A stretch of DNA of 64,000 bases from Thiohalomonas denitrificans (GCA_020725115.1 DYFR01000014.1:23466-87465), one strand, 5' to 3'; shown: positions 49,370 through 58,185, counted from the stretch's first letter. Program-made: numbers and translations. The notes: a model not told the origin generated them from the sequence alone.

Positions 49370-49461
49370 GAGACAAGAGGAAAGAGCAAAGATACAAGGG
49401 AATGAGTGCGCTGTGCGCATGCTGTTTTCAACTTGTATCTTGTAACTTTTCTCTTGTATCT
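49370..49461. repeat. heptamer-arm inverted repeat, copy 5 (GATACAA type)
   Basis: The left arm has GAGACAA, GAGGAAA, GAGCAAA, GATACAA (about 49369-49396) and the right arm has four inverted units (49432-49461). The core has GGGAATGAGTGCGCTG and CATGCTGTTTT, shorter than in copies 3 and 4. It fills the gap between convergent ccsA and the cNMP gene; the TAG of the latter abuts the right arm. Confidence 0.85.
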
Positions 49462-49951
49462 ATTTCTTGCCGCCGCCGTAGATGTAGCGGGAGAAGGTGG
49501 CCATGTCCTGGCTGACGCGGCGGAACAGGTGATCCAGGTTGATGATGGCGTGTTCCAGCAGGTTGACCGCGATGAAGGGATGCTCGACGCGCAGCCGCTG
49601 GTACCTGGTACGGGACAGGCGCAGCAGCCGGGTATCGGTGGACTTGGCCAACAGGCGCACCGAGCGCGGCTCGCGGTCGAAGAAGGACATCTCCCCTACC
49701 AGTTCCCCTTCCTTGATGCCGCCGATCTCCACCGATTGGCCATCGGTCTCGTAGATCAGCGCCACCTCACCCTTGAGCATGAAGTACAGCGCCTCACCTA
49801 CCTCGCCGATGTCGGCGATGATGGCATTTTTCCTGAAGATGACCAGTTCGGTGAACTCCAGCAGGAGCTGTATCTCGCGCAGGGTGAGCGACTCGCACAG
49901 ATACTGTTGGCTCAGGAATTCGGTAAGGTTTATGGTATTGTCGCTGGACAT
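49460..49951 (-). CDS. cyclic nucleotide-binding domain protein
   Basis: A 163-residue protein that consists of a single cNMP/CRP-type beta-barrel: IFRKNAIIADIGEVGEALYF, MLKGEVALIYETDGQ, IKEGELVGEMSFFDREPRSV and RLLAKSTDTRLLRLSR. It has no DNA-binding HTH, so it is not a CRP-type regulator. It may bind c-di-GMP or cAMP and act on a partner. ATG 49951 is preferred because GGGAG lies seven bases upstream. It is convergent with ccsA across a heptamer repeat. Confidence 0.9.
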   Translation of the reverse strand: MSSDNTINLTEFLSQQYLCESLTLREIQLLLEFTELVIFRKNAIIADIGEVGEALYFMLKGEVALIYETDGQSVEIGGIKEGELVGEMSFFDREPRSVRLLAKSTDTRLLRLSRTRYQRLRVEHPFIAVNLLEHAIINLDHLFRRVSQDMATFSRYIYGGGKK

Positions 49952-50106
49952 GGCAACTCCCGGGGTCAACCCGTGTCATGGCAGGGAACGCCGCATCGGC
50001 GGCAGGTAAGGATGCTGCCTGCCGCGTCCTGTAGCCGGTCGTGAACCTGGAGTATAGTTACACCATTATCAGGCAGTTTGTCAGTTATCCCGAATCAGGA
50101 GCCAGA

Positions 50107-50772
50107 ATGATGAGAAAGTATGTCGCCCGGGCCCTCCTGGCGCTGTTGTTGCCGCTGGCAGCATTGTCCGCTCATGCCGCGGAGGAAATTTACGAAGGCT
50201 TTCAGTATGCGCGCCTTGAGACACCGGTTGAGCCGGCCGCCAGCGCCGCCGGCAAGGTCGAGGTAGTGGAGCTGTTCTGGTATGGCTGCGGCCATTGCAA
50301 CAGCTTCGAGCCGTTCCTGCACGAGTGGCTGCAGCGCAAGCCGCAGCACGTGGAGTTCATTCGCATCCCGGCCATCTTCAACAGCAATCAGTGGCGTCTG
50401 CATGCCCGTGCCTATTACACCGCCGAGGTGCTGGGCATCGTCGACAAGATACACACCCCCATGTTCAACGCCCTGCACCAGCAGAAACGCCTGCTCAATA
50501 CCGAGCAGCAGCTGGCGGCCTTTTTCGCCGAGTTCGGTATCGAGCAGAAGAAATTTCTCGATACCTTCAAGTCCTTCGCGGTGGATGTGAAGGTGAACCG
50601 CGCCGAGCGTCTGACCCAGCGGTATGGTATCAGCGGAGTGCCCGCCATGGTGGTGGCCGGCAAGTACCGAACCGATGGCCCGATGGCGCAGAGCTATCAG
50701 GGCATGCTGAATGTGGTGGATCATCTGGTGGCCCGCGAGCTCAAGACGATCGGCACCGTCAGCAGCAAGTAA
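50107..50772 (+). CDS. dsbA: periplasmic thiol:disulfide oxidoreductase DsbA-like
   Basis: DsbA introduces disulfides into exported proteins. The 221-residue protein has a signal peptide (ARALLALLLPLAALSAHA), the active site in ELFWYGCGHCNSFEPFLHEW (CGHC, where E. coli DsbA has CPHC) and the cis-Pro loop in GISGVPAMVVAGKYRT. CGHC is common in pseudomonad DsbA as well. ATG 50107 has CAGGAG upstream. It lies just before the acetolactate synthase-like gene. Confidence 0.93.
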   Translation: MMRKYVARALLALLLPLAALSAHAAEEIYEGFQYARLETPVEPAASAAGKVEVVELFWYGCGHCNSFEPFLHEWLQRKPQHVEFIRIPAIFNSNQWRLHARAYYTAEVLGIVDKIHTPMFNALHQQKRLLNTEQQLAAFFAEFGIEQKKFLDTFKSFAVDVKVNRAERLTQRYGISGVPAMVVAGKYRTDGPMAQSYQGMLNVVDHLVARELKTIGTVSSK

Positions 50773-50777
50773 GCAGC

Positions 50778-52412
50778 ATGAAGGCGGCGCAACTGTTTGT
50801 CCGGTGCCTGGAGAACGAAGGCATCGAGTACATATTCGGCATCCCGGGCGAGGAGAACCTTGACCTGATGGATGCCTTGCAGGACTCGCCCATCAAGTTC
50901 ATCACCACGCGGCACGAGCAGGGTGCCGCCTTCATGGCCGATGTCTATGGCAGGCTCACCGGCCGTGCCGGTGTGTGTCTGGCCACCCTTGGCCCCGGTG
51001 CCACCAACCTGATCACCGGTGTTGCCGACGCCAATATGGATCATGCCCCGCTGGTGGCCATTGCCGGGCAGGCCGCGACGACACGTCTGCACAAGGAATC
51101 GCATCAGGTGCTCGATCTGGAACTGATGTTCCACCCGATCACCAAATACTCCTCGCGCCTGCTCACCCCCAATGTGATCCCCGAGGTGGTGCGCAAGGCA
51201 TTCAAGCTGGCGCAGACCGAAAAAACCGGGGCCGCCTTCATCGAGTTTCCGGAGAACATCGCCAAGTATGAGGTGGATGAACTGCCGTTGCCGGTCAAGA
51301 ATCCCTCCATGCCGGAGCCGTCGGGTGAACGGGTCGATTACGCCGCGGAGTTGATTTCCAATGCCCGTGCGCCGCTGATCCTGGCGGGCAACGGCGTGAT
51401 CCGGGCCAAGGCCTGGCAGCAGCTGGCAGACTTTGCCGAGCGACTCAACATCCCGGTGGCCAACACCTTCATGGCCAAGGGTGTGGTGCCGTTCAGCAAG
51501 AATCTGCTGGCGCTGGGCAGCGTCGGTCTGCAGGCGCGCGATCACGTCAACTGCGGTTTCGATACCGCCGATGTGATCATCTGTGTCGGTTACGACCTGG
51601 TGGAGTATCACCCCTATCTGTGGCATCCGACGCGTGACCGCATCATCGTGCATCTGGACAGCACGCCGGCCGAGGTGGACGCCTATTACCCGGTAGCAGT
51701 GGGCGTGGTGGGAGATATCAAGCACTCGCTGGTGCGTATCGGTGAACTGGCCACGCCGCACCAGGGCCATTGCATGCGCCCGCTGCGCGATGCGCTGGTG
51801 GAGGAAATGGCGGGTTGCCGCAATGACGACAGCTTTCCGGTCAAGCCGCAGAAGATCATCTGGGATCTGCGTACCGCACTGGACATGGAAGACACGGTGA
51901 TCTGCGATGTGGGCGCACACAAAATGTGGATGGCACGCATGTTCCGCTGTGAATACCCCAATACCTGCATCATCTCCAACGGTTTTGCCAGCATGGGTAT
52001 CGCCGTGCCCGGCGCCATTGCCGCCAAGCTGGCCTTTCCCGAGCGCAAGGTGGTGGCGGTGACCGGTGATGCCGGTTTCCTGATGAACAGCCAGGAGATC
52101 GAAACGGCGATGCGTCTCAATCTGGCGCTGGTGATCCTGATCTGGAACGACAACGGTTACGGCCTGATCAAATGGAAACAGCTCAACCAGTTCGGCCGCG
52201 CCTCCAACGTAGATTTCACCAACCCCGACTTCATCAAGTACGCCGAATCTTTCGGTGCCAGGGGCTATCGCATCGAACGTGTTGCCGATCTGCTGCCGAC
52301 CTTGCAGAAGGCACTGGCGGATAATACCGTGAGCATTATCGACTGCCCGGTGGATTATGCTGAAAACCTCAAGCTTACCGCCAAGCTCGGCGAAATGGTT
52401 TGCCCCATCTGA
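50778..52412 (+). CDS. alsS: acetolactate synthase large subunit-like TPP enzyme
   Basis: A 544-residue thiamine diphosphate enzyme. The N-terminal PYR domain has YIFGIPGEENLDLMDALQDS, RHEQGAAFMADVYGRLTGRA (catalytic Glu) and LATLGPGATNLITGVADANM; the central domain has PLILAGNGVIRAKAW; the C-terminal PP domain has VVAVTGDAGFLMNSQEIETA, where GDG is replaced by GDA, and NDNGYGLIKWKQ. The sequence is most like catabolic (AlsS/BudB-type) acetolactate synthases; no small regulatory subunit is next to it. It starts five bases after dsbA. Substrate specificity cannot be proved here. Confidence 0.85.
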   Translation: MKAAQLFVRCLENEGIEYIFGIPGEENLDLMDALQDSPIKFITTRHEQGAAFMADVYGRLTGRAGVCLATLGPGATNLITGVADANMDHAPLVAIAGQAATTRLHKESHQVLDLELMFHPITKYSSRLLTPNVIPEVVRKAFKLAQTEKTGAAFIEFPENIAKYEVDELPLPVKNPSMPEPSGERVDYAAELISNARAPLILAGNGVIRAKAWQQLADFAERLNIPVANTFMAKGVVPFSKNLLALGSVGLQARDHVNCGFDTADVIICVGYDLVEYHPYLWHPTRDRIIVHLDSTPAEVDAYYPVAVGVVGDIKHSLVRIGELATPHQGHCMRPLRDALVEEMAGCRNDDSFPVKPQKIIWDLRTALDMEDTVICDVGAHKMWMARMFRCEYPNTCIISNGFASMGIAVPGAIAAKLAFPERKVVAVTGDAGFLMNSQEIETAMRLNLALVILIWNDNGYGLIKWKQLNQFGRASNVDFTNPDFIKYAESFGARGYRIERVADLLPTLQKALADNTVSIIDCPVDYAENLKLTAKLGEMVCPI

Positions 52413-52419
52413 GGCAGCA

Positions 52420-53217
52420 ATGACCGACTCTGCTCCCCATATCGAAACGCAGGCAGCAGGTCGCCGCCTGCGCCTGCTCAGCTACAACGTGCAGATGGGT
52501 ATCAGCAGTTCACGTCCGCATCACTACGTCACCAATATCTGGAAGCATGTGTTACCGGCAAGCTGCCGCTTCCGCAATCTGGATCGTGTGGCCCAGCTGG
52601 CCGCCGATTTTGACGTGGTGGCGTTGCAGGAACTGGATGCCGGCTCCCATCGCACCGGCTATGTGCACATGACCGAGTATCTGGCGCAAAAGGCCGGCTT
52701 TCCCTTCTGGCATCACCAGCTCAACCGCAATCTCGGCCATCTCGCCCAGCATGGCAATGGTCTGCTTTCGCGCACCCTGCCGACGGAAGTGAGTGAGCAC
52801 CGTCTGCCCGGAATGATGCCGGGGCGTGGTGCCCTGATGGTACGTTATGGGCATGGCGACAATGCCCTGGTGGTGATGCTGATCCATCTGGCGCTGGGAC
52901 AACGCACGCGCCTGCTGCAGCTCGATTACATCAGCGAGCTGTTGAGTGGATACCATCATGCGGTACTGATGGGGGACATGAATTGCGTACCGGGCAGCCT
53001 GGAGATGAAGCGACTGTTCCAGCGCACACGTCTGTGTGAGCCGACCGAGGAGCGGCACACCTTTCCCAGCTGGCGCCCGAACCGCAGCATTGATCACATC
53101 CTGGTGACGCCGGAGCTTTCGGTGGCGAGCTGCCATGTGGTGAACCATGCCTGTTCTGATCACCTGCCGGTGGCGATGGAGCTGATATTGCCCGATGATA
53201 TTCATCTGCCGGCATAG
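52420..53217 (+). CDS. endonuclease/exonuclease/phosphatase family protein
   Basis: A 265-residue EEP-fold protein with the metal and catalytic sites LSYNVQMGI, VVALQELDAG, LLIHLALGQRTRLLQL-type segment (VVMLIHLALGQRTRLLQLDY), AVLMGDMNCVPGSLEMKRLF and the C-terminal SIDHILVTPELS and SDHLPVAMEL. The family contains nucleases and phosphatases; the substrate is unknown. ATG 52420 is eight bases past the previous stop (GAGGCAGCA upstream). In Pseudomonas the same family member stands between dsbA and a GGDEF gene, as here. Confidence 0.9.
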   Translation: MTDSAPHIETQAAGRRLRLLSYNVQMGISSSRPHHYVTNIWKHVLPASCRFRNLDRVAQLAADFDVVALQELDAGSHRTGYVHMTEYLAQKAGFPFWHHQLNRNLGHLAQHGNGLLSRTLPTEVSEHRLPGMMPGRGALMVRYGHGDNALVVMLIHLALGQRTRLLQLDYISELLSGYHHAVLMGDMNCVPGSLEMKRLFQRTRLCEPTEERHTFPSWRPNRSIDHILVTPELSVASCHVVNHACSDHLPVAMELILPDDIHLPA

Positions 53218-53302
53218 GGTTGGATGCCTCCATGCGGGGAGCATGGCGTTGCAGCGCGTGAGAGTGCCGGACAGATAAAGGCAGTAAATCAGGGAGAACA
53301 GC

Positions 53303-55171
53303 ATGACGCAGGACGAAAACAGCTCGCGCGAGCTGGAGCAGTGGCGCAGCAAGTATTATGACGGACTGGCGCAGCTTGATCGCAAGGAGAAGGACTGGCG
53401 GCAGACGGAAAACGTGCTGCGCCAGTGTATTTCACGGCTGACCCTGGCGGCCGACGACAGCGACAAGGAGCTCAACGCGCAGCTGGATCGGCTGCGCAAT
53501 GCGATCCGCAAAAACAGCAGCAGCACGGAACTGGAGGCGCTGATCCAGTCACTGTCGGAAAGTCTGGTGCGTCTGGATCAGCAGCGCCGCAGCCGCAGCA
53601 AGGTGCCGACACCGCTGGATGTGTTGCGCAGCCTGACGGAGGGGATCTCATTTCCGCGCGGCCTTGGTCACAAGGCCAAGGCCTACAACAAGACGCTCAA
53701 TGCCGCCACCACAGACAGCGATTACCAGCCGCACCTGCAGGGATTGATCGTGCTCATCAGCGAGGCCTTCGACTGGCTGGCCGAACAGCATGCCGAGGAA
53801 GAGCCGACGGCCGCCAGGGGACTGCTCGGGCGCCTGTTTCGGCGTGACGAGGCATCCCCACCTGATACCGGGGTCAGTACCCCTCCGCCTGCCTCTGCGC
53901 CGGCATCCGCGCCGGTAACCGAGGGCGGTGAGGAACTGGCGTTGGCAAAAGGCCTGCTGGCGCAACTGGTGGCCGCGGTGGTGGTGCCGTCCGGGGTAAA
54001 TCTGGGCACGGTCAGCAGCGGACTCCGCGTCGCACGTCGGGCCGAGGAGTTGCAGCGCCTGACGCTGGAACTGGCGGCGCTGCTGTCACAGCAGAAACCC
54101 TCCACTGCAGCCTTGTCCACCGCCGTGTCGCCACAGGAGGTGTTACTGCAGCTGCTGGAGCGCTTTGGCGTGCCGACCGAACTGCACGAACAGGCGGAGG
54201 CCATCAAGAATACACTGGCCGTGCCGCTGGATGATGCCGATCTGGAACAGGTGCTGGGGCGCATCGCCGATCTGGTCACCGCCATGCGTACGCGGGTGCA
54301 AAGCGAAAAGGCGGAGATAGAATCCTTTCTCAAGCAGCTCACCGAGAATCTGCGCGAGCTGGACAACAGTCTGCAAAATGCCGTCGCCGCGCACCGCGAA
54401 ACCGTGCAGGACGGACGGGTACTCGATGCCGAGGTGCAGGTACAGGTCAAGGGGATCGAGGACTCGGTGCAGCGGGCGCAGCATCTGGAGCAGCTGAAGC
54501 AGGTAGTACAGGAACGCGTTGACACCATCCGTCGTCACATGGATGTATTCCGCCGCACCGAAGATGAGCGCATCGAACGCGCCGAGCAGGAGGTAGTGAA
54601 TCTGAAGGGTCGGTTGCGCGTGCTGGAGGCCGAATCCGAGTCATTGCGCGACCGCATTCAGCAGGAGCGTAATCAGGCATTGATCGACCCGCTCACCGAG
54701 ATCCACAACCGCCTTGCCTACAACGAACGCATTACCCAGGAGTATGCGCGCTGGAAGCGTTACCAGTCGCCGCTGGTGTTCACCGTGTGGGATGTGGACA
54801 ACTTCAAGCGCATCAACGACACCTACGGCCATCAGGCCGGCGACAAGGTGCTCAAGGTGGTGGCGAAGATCCTTGCCGGCCAGATCCGGGAAACCGATTT
54901 CCTGGCCCGTTACGGCGGCGAGGAATTCGTCATCCTGTTGCCGGAAACCGATCTGACGCATGCCCGCGCGGTAACGGAAAAGATCCGCGCCGCGGTGGAA
55001 AGCTGCGAGTTCCACTATCGTGGCGAGCGCGTACTGATCACCATCTCCTGTGGCCTGGCGGTATTCAAGACGGATGACGAGCCGGACAACGTCTTTGCCC
55101 GCGCCGATGCCGCCATGTATCGCGCCAAGGCCGCCGGCCGCAACTGCTGCCGTGCCGATGGCGACGCCTGA
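53303..55171 (+). CDS. diguanylate cyclase with coiled-coil N-terminus
   Basis: A 622-residue soluble protein. Residues 1-460 are largely helical with coiled-coil-like stretches (QRAQHLEQLKQVVQERVDTI, LRVLEAESESLRDRIQQERN) and no membrane helix. The C-terminal GGDEF domain is intact: DPLTEIHNRLAYNERI, VFTVWDVDNFKRINDTYGHQ, ARYGGEEFVILLPETDL. The product-inhibition I-site RETD stands five residues before GGEEF. It should synthesise c-di-GMP with feedback inhibition. It is the active counterpart of the EAL protein at 34360. Confidence 0.93.
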   Translation: MTQDENSSRELEQWRSKYYDGLAQLDRKEKDWRQTENVLRQCISRLTLAADDSDKELNAQLDRLRNAIRKNSSSTELEALIQSLSESLVRLDQQRRSRSKVPTPLDVLRSLTEGISFPRGLGHKAKAYNKTLNAATTDSDYQPHLQGLIVLISEAFDWLAEQHAEEEPTAARGLLGRLFRRDEASPPDTGVSTPPPASAPASAPVTEGGEELALAKGLLAQLVAAVVVPSGVNLGTVSSGLRVARRAEELQRLTLELAALLSQQKPSTAALSTAVSPQEVLLQLLERFGVPTELHEQAEAIKNTLAVPLDDADLEQVLGRIADLVTAMRTRVQSEKAEIESFLKQLTENLRELDNSLQNAVAAHRETVQDGRVLDAEVQVQVKGIEDSVQRAQHLEQLKQVVQERVDTIRRHMDVFRRTEDERIERAEQEVVNLKGRLRVLEAESESLRDRIQQERNQALIDPLTEIHNRLAYNERITQEYARWKRYQSPLVFTVWDVDNFKRINDTYGHQAGDKVLKVVAKILAGQIRETDFLARYGGEEFVILLPETDLTHARAVTEKIRAAVESCEFHYRGERVLITISCGLAVFKTDDEPDNVFARADAAMYRAKAAGRNCCRADGDA

Positions 55172-55202
55172 GTCCCGGTCGGCGCCTTACGAAAACCAGA
55201 AT

Positions 55203-55247
55203 CCAACGCAGAGACGCAGAGGCGTCTCTGCGTTGGGTGTTTTGTTT
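55203..55247. repeat. octamer-arm palindrome copy after the diguanylate cyclase
   Basis: 15-bp perfect arms (55203-55217 and 55222-55236, CCAACGCAGAGACGC and its inverse) around an AGAG loop, followed by TGTTTTGTTTT. This makes a terminator-like hairpin 30 bases after the cyclase stop codon. Confidence 0.82.
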
Positions 55248-55325
55248 TAGTCCTTCGTACCTTTCGCCGTGGAGCCGCGCCGCCTATTCTTGTGCCATAC
55301 CAATAATCCCCCGGAGGAAAACCAC

Positions 55326-56114
55326 ATGAAACGTATGCTCGGCTTCCTGCTGTTGGCGCTGTTCGGTGTTCAGGCCCATGCCGCCGTGGTCGGCGAGGAG
55401 GTGAGCTATCACGCCGGCGACACGGTGATGAAGGGCTACCTGGCCTACGACGACGCGGTGCAGGGCAAGCGCCCCGGTGTGCTGGTGGTACACGAGTGGT
55501 GGGGTCACAACGACTATGCGCGCATGCGTGCACGCATGCTGGCACGGCTGGGTTATACCGCGCTGGCGGTGGACATGTACGGCGACGGCAAGACCGCCGA
55601 TCATCCGCAGGACGCCGGCAAGTTCGCCACAGCGGTGAACAGCGACATGGATCAGCGCCGTGCACGGTTTCTCGCGGCCAAGGCGCTGCTGGAGCGGCAC
55701 CCTACCGTGGCCGCCGATGCCACCGCCGCCATCGGTTACTGCTTCGGCGGTGGTGTGGTGCTGGCCATGGCGCGGGATGGCGTGGATCTGAAGGGCGTGG
55801 CCAGCTTTCACGGCGCCATCGCCAGCAAGAAGCTGGCCGAGCCGGGCAAGGTGCGGACCCGGGTACTGGTACTGAACGGTGCCGATGACCCGATGGTGAC
55901 CGAGGTACAGATCGAGGTGTTCCACCAGGAGATGTCCGCCGCCGGCGTCGACTACCGCTTCGTCAGCTATCCGGGGGCGAAGCACGCCTTCACCAATCCC
56001 GATGCCGACGCCTACGGCCAGCGCTTCGGTATGCCGCTGGCCTATCACGCCGAGGCGGACGCCAAGTCGTGGGCCGAGCTGGAGGGCTTTCTGCGCAGCA
56101 TCTTCGGCCGCTGA
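55326..56114 (+). CDS. dienelactone hydrolase family protein, exported
   Basis: A 262-residue alpha/beta hydrolase with a signal peptide (MLGFLLLALFGVQAHA). The catalytic Cys is in AIGYCFGGGVVLAMARDG, the Asp in LNGADDPMVTEVQ, and the His in SYPGAKHAFTNPDADAYGQR; PGVLVVHEWWGHNDYARMRA is the family oxyanion region. Exported versions are common and their substrates are unknown. ATG 55326 has GGAGGAAAA upstream. An octamer repeat region follows the stop within a few bases. Confidence 0.93.
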   Translation: MKRMLGFLLLALFGVQAHAAVVGEEVSYHAGDTVMKGYLAYDDAVQGKRPGVLVVHEWWGHNDYARMRARMLARLGYTALAVDMYGDGKTADHPQDAGKFATAVNSDMDQRRARFLAAKALLERHPTVAADATAAIGYCFGGGVVLAMARDGVDLKGVASFHGAIASKKLAEPGKVRTRVLVLNGADDPMVTEVQIEVFHQEMSAAGVDYRFVSYPGAKHAFTNPDADAYGQRFGMPLAYHAEADAKSWAELEGFLRSIFGR

Positions 56115-56117
56115 CGG

Positions 56118-56257
56118 CCGGTTCACCGCAAAGGACGCCAAGAACTGCAAACCCTCAACGCAGAGACGCAGAGAACACAGAGACAATGAGCGCGTACCCT
56201 CTGCGACCTCGGCGCCTCTGCGGTAAATTTTTGCTTTTGCCTTCTTTGCGGTGCAAA
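56118..56257. repeat. octamer-arm repeat region between hydrolase and aldo/keto reductase genes
   Basis: AACGCAGAGACGCAGAG (56157-56173) and CTCTGCGACC / GCCTCTGCGG (56200-56223) are loose inverted partners; outer CACCGCAAAGG (56124-56134) pairs with CTTTGCGGTG (56243-56252). The arms are more broken than in other copies, so it looks like a composite or decayed element. Confidence 0.65.
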
Positions 56258-56276
56258 TGTTTTCACGAGGTGGCTG

Positions 56277-57185
56277 ATGTCGGTTTCGCGTCGGGGATTC
56301 CTGCGCCTGGGCGGCGGCCTGGCCGCTCAGGCGTTGCTGCGGCCGGCGTGGGCGACGGCGATGGTGGAGAAGCCCATCCCGTCATCCGGCGAGACGCTGC
56401 CGGTGATCGGCATGGGCAGCTGGATTACGTTCGATGTGGGTAATCTGCCCGGTGAACGGGCGCAGCGGCTGCGCGTTCTGGAGGCTTTTTTTGCCGCAGG
56501 GGGCCGCCTGATCGATTCTTCACCCATGTACGGCCGGGCCGAGGAAGTGCTGGGCGAAGGCCTGGCGCGGCTGGGCCGGCCAGAACAGCTGTTCGCCGCC
56601 ACCAAGGTGTGGACGCCCGGCCGCTGGCTGGGGGTGCAGCAGATGGAGGCCTCACAGCGGTTGTGGGGGGTGACGCGTTTCGACCTGATGCAGGTGCACA
56701 ACCTGCTGGACTGGGAGAGCCACCTGGAGACTCTGCAGGAATGGAAGGCGACAGGGCGCATCCGCTATCTGGGTGTCACCACCTCGCATGGCCGGCGTCA
56801 TGCCGAGCTGGAGCAGATCATGCGGATCCGGCCGCTGGATTTCGTGCAGCTGACCTATAACCTGCATGACCGCGAGGCGGAACGGCGCCTGTTGCCGCTG
56901 GCGCAGGAGCGCGGCATCGCCGTCATAGCCAACCGACCGTTTCGCGGCGGCGAACTGTTCGGTACGGTGCGCGGCAGGGCGCTGCCGCCCTCGGCCGCCG
57001 AGGCCGGCTGCACCAGCTGGGCGCAGTTCTTCCTGCGCTACGTGGTATCCCATCCCGCCATCACCTGCGCCATCCCGGCCACCTCCCAGGTGGGGCATAT
57101 GGAGGTAAACATGGGTGCCGCCCTTGCCCCGTTGCCTGGGCCGGCATTGCGGGAGCGGATGCTGCAGGAGTTTCTGGTGGTATGA
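56277..57185 (+). CDS. aldo/keto reductase with Tat signal
   Basis: A 302-residue protein. The N-terminus SRRGFLRLGGGLAAQALLRP has the twin-arginine pattern, so the enzyme is probably exported folded with its cofactor. The reductase domain has VLEAFFAAGGRLIDSSPMYG (catalytic Asp/Tyr), EEVLGEGLARLGRPEQLFAA, TKVWTPGRW (Lys) and FDLMQVHNLLDWESHLETLQ (His), and a later VIANRPFRGG. Its substrate is unknown. ATG 56277 follows ACGAGGTGGCTG. Confidence 0.9.
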   Translation: MSVSRRGFLRLGGGLAAQALLRPAWATAMVEKPIPSSGETLPVIGMGSWITFDVGNLPGERAQRLRVLEAFFAAGGRLIDSSPMYGRAEEVLGEGLARLGRPEQLFAATKVWTPGRWLGVQQMEASQRLWGVTRFDLMQVHNLLDWESHLETLQEWKATGRIRYLGVTTSHGRRHAELEQIMRIRPLDFVQLTYNLHDREAERRLLPLAQERGIAVIANRPFRGGELFGTVRGRALPPSAAEAGCTSWAQFFLRYVVSHPAITCAIPATSQVGHMEVNMGAALAPLPGPALRERMLQEFLVV

Positions 57186-57201
57186 TTTGTCAAAATAATA
57201 C

Positions 57202-57231
57202 TTGACCCACCAGCAAGGTATTTGCTTTAAT
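57202..57231 (+). promoter_or_regulatory. probable sigma-70 promoter of the DsrC-like gene
   Basis: TTGACC (57202-57207) and TTTAAT (57226-57231) are separated by 18 bp in an A+T-rich stretch, about 85 bases before the start codon. With the terminator downstream this suggests a single-gene transcript. Confidence 0.6.
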
Positions 57232-57315
57232 AGCCGACAAGATTAATCAGGTACTGGGGTGCAGGGCACCTGCCCGCGCCTCGCAGGTTCAACCAAAACT
57301 TTGAGGATGAATACT

Positions 57316-57609
57316 ATGCAACTGCCAGATCGCGACGGTGATGGTTACCTCACGAACATGAACATCTGGACCCCGGAGATCGGCCGTGCCATGGCTGAGG
57401 CCGATGGCATCGAGCTCGACGACGCGAAGTGGGAACAGATCATGAAGGCGCGGGAATACTACGAGGAGTTCGGCTCGGTACCGCCGATCCGCAAGTTCTC
57501 CAAGTACCTGGAGGCGGATCAGAAGGAGATGTTCAAGCTGTGGCTGACCGGCCCGATGAAGCCGATCACCAAGTACGGCGGCCTGCCCAAGCCCACCGGC
57601 TGCGTATAA
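57316..57609 (+). CDS. DsrC/TusE-family sulfur carrier protein, single C-terminal cysteine
   Basis: A 97-residue protein with the DsrC/TusE core: MNIWTPEIGRAMAEADGIEL, WEQIMKAREYYEEFGSVPPI and RKFSKYLEADQKEMFKLWLT. The C-terminal arm ends GLPKPTGCV with the penultimate Cys A. The second cysteine of dissimilatory DsrC, 10-11 residues earlier, is replaced by Thr (ITKYGGLPK), so it resembles TusE or a regulatory DsrC paralogue more than the dissimilatory form. ATG 57316 fits the GAGG spacing better than 57307. It has its own promoter and terminator. Confidence 0.9.
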   Translation: MQLPDRDGDGYLTNMNIWTPEIGRAMAEADGIELDDAKWEQIMKAREYYEEFGSVPPIRKFSKYLEADQKEMFKLWLTGPMKPITKYGGLPKPTGCV

Positions 57610-57624
57610 GCCGGTACGGGCAAG

Positions 57625-57670
57625 ACGGGGCGGGGTGCGGACGCAGGTCCGGCCCCGCCCCGTTTTTTTT
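57625..57670. terminator. bidirectional terminator between the DsrC-like gene and the next gene
   Basis: ACGGGGCGGGG and CCCCGCCCCGT (11 bp perfect) are followed by a T run (57664-57670). The minus strand has a weaker T-rich side, so it mainly serves the DsrC-like gene. It lies 16 bases after that stop. Confidence 0.85.
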
Positions 57671-57684
57671 GCCCCATCCCCCAA

Positions 57685-58077
57685 TCAGACCGGCTGCTGG
57701 TCGATGTGCAGCAGCCAGCCGCGCCAGGGCGAATCCTCCGCCGCCAGCTGCGAACGCACCGCCACCTCGTCGAAGCGGCCGTAGGCGGTGGAACGGTCCC
57801 ACAGGCTGAGGCTCTGCGCCGCCGGGTCGAGGCGGAAGCGGCCGCCGCCGTGTACCTGCAGCGTGGCATCGTCCCATTCCATGCGGTCGCCGCCGATCCA
57901 GCGGTGGCGGATGCCGTGGCGGCCGAGGAACTGCGCCACCATCTGGTTGTGATACTTGTGCTGGCTGGCGGCGGCAAACAGCAGGTAGTTGTTGCCGCGC
58001 CAGGCCAGCTGGACGAACTTGCCCTCGACCGGCCGGGTGGCGGCGCGAAAATCGGGGAGGGTGATGACGGTTGCCAT
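57685..58077 (-). CDS. hypothetical protein, 130 aa
   Basis: I do not recognise the family. It has no signal peptide or membrane helix. Visible segments are KFVQLAWRGNNYLLFAAASQ, YHNQMVAQFLGRHGIRHRWI and LDPAAQSLSLWDRSTAYGRF, suggesting a small alpha/beta fold. ATG 58077 (MATVITLPDF) is chosen; a longer frame to 58557 overlaps the opposite gene and is rejected. It is convergent with the DsrC-like gene and divergent from the DUF6524-like gene. Confidence 0.7.
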   Translation of the reverse strand: MATVITLPDFRAATRPVEGKFVQLAWRGNNYLLFAAASQHKYHNQMVAQFLGRHGIRHRWIGGDRMEWDDATLQVHGGGRFRLDPAAQSLSLWDRSTAYGRFDEVAVRSQLAAEDSPWRGWLLHIDQQPV

Positions 58078-58185
58078 GCCGTCCATCATAGCGTGCCCCG
58101 GAGCGGCCCGCCGCAGGCGGCATCTGCTAACATCGCGATGTCCGCCGCCCGCGGCGGTACGGTTCCCTTCTGCCGAGGAGTGTCC

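Noticed and set aside
50295..50777. N-terminal extension of the acetolactate synthase-like gene across dsbA
   Set aside because: The TPP-enzyme family starts at ATG 50778; the extension overlaps dsbA in a different frame.
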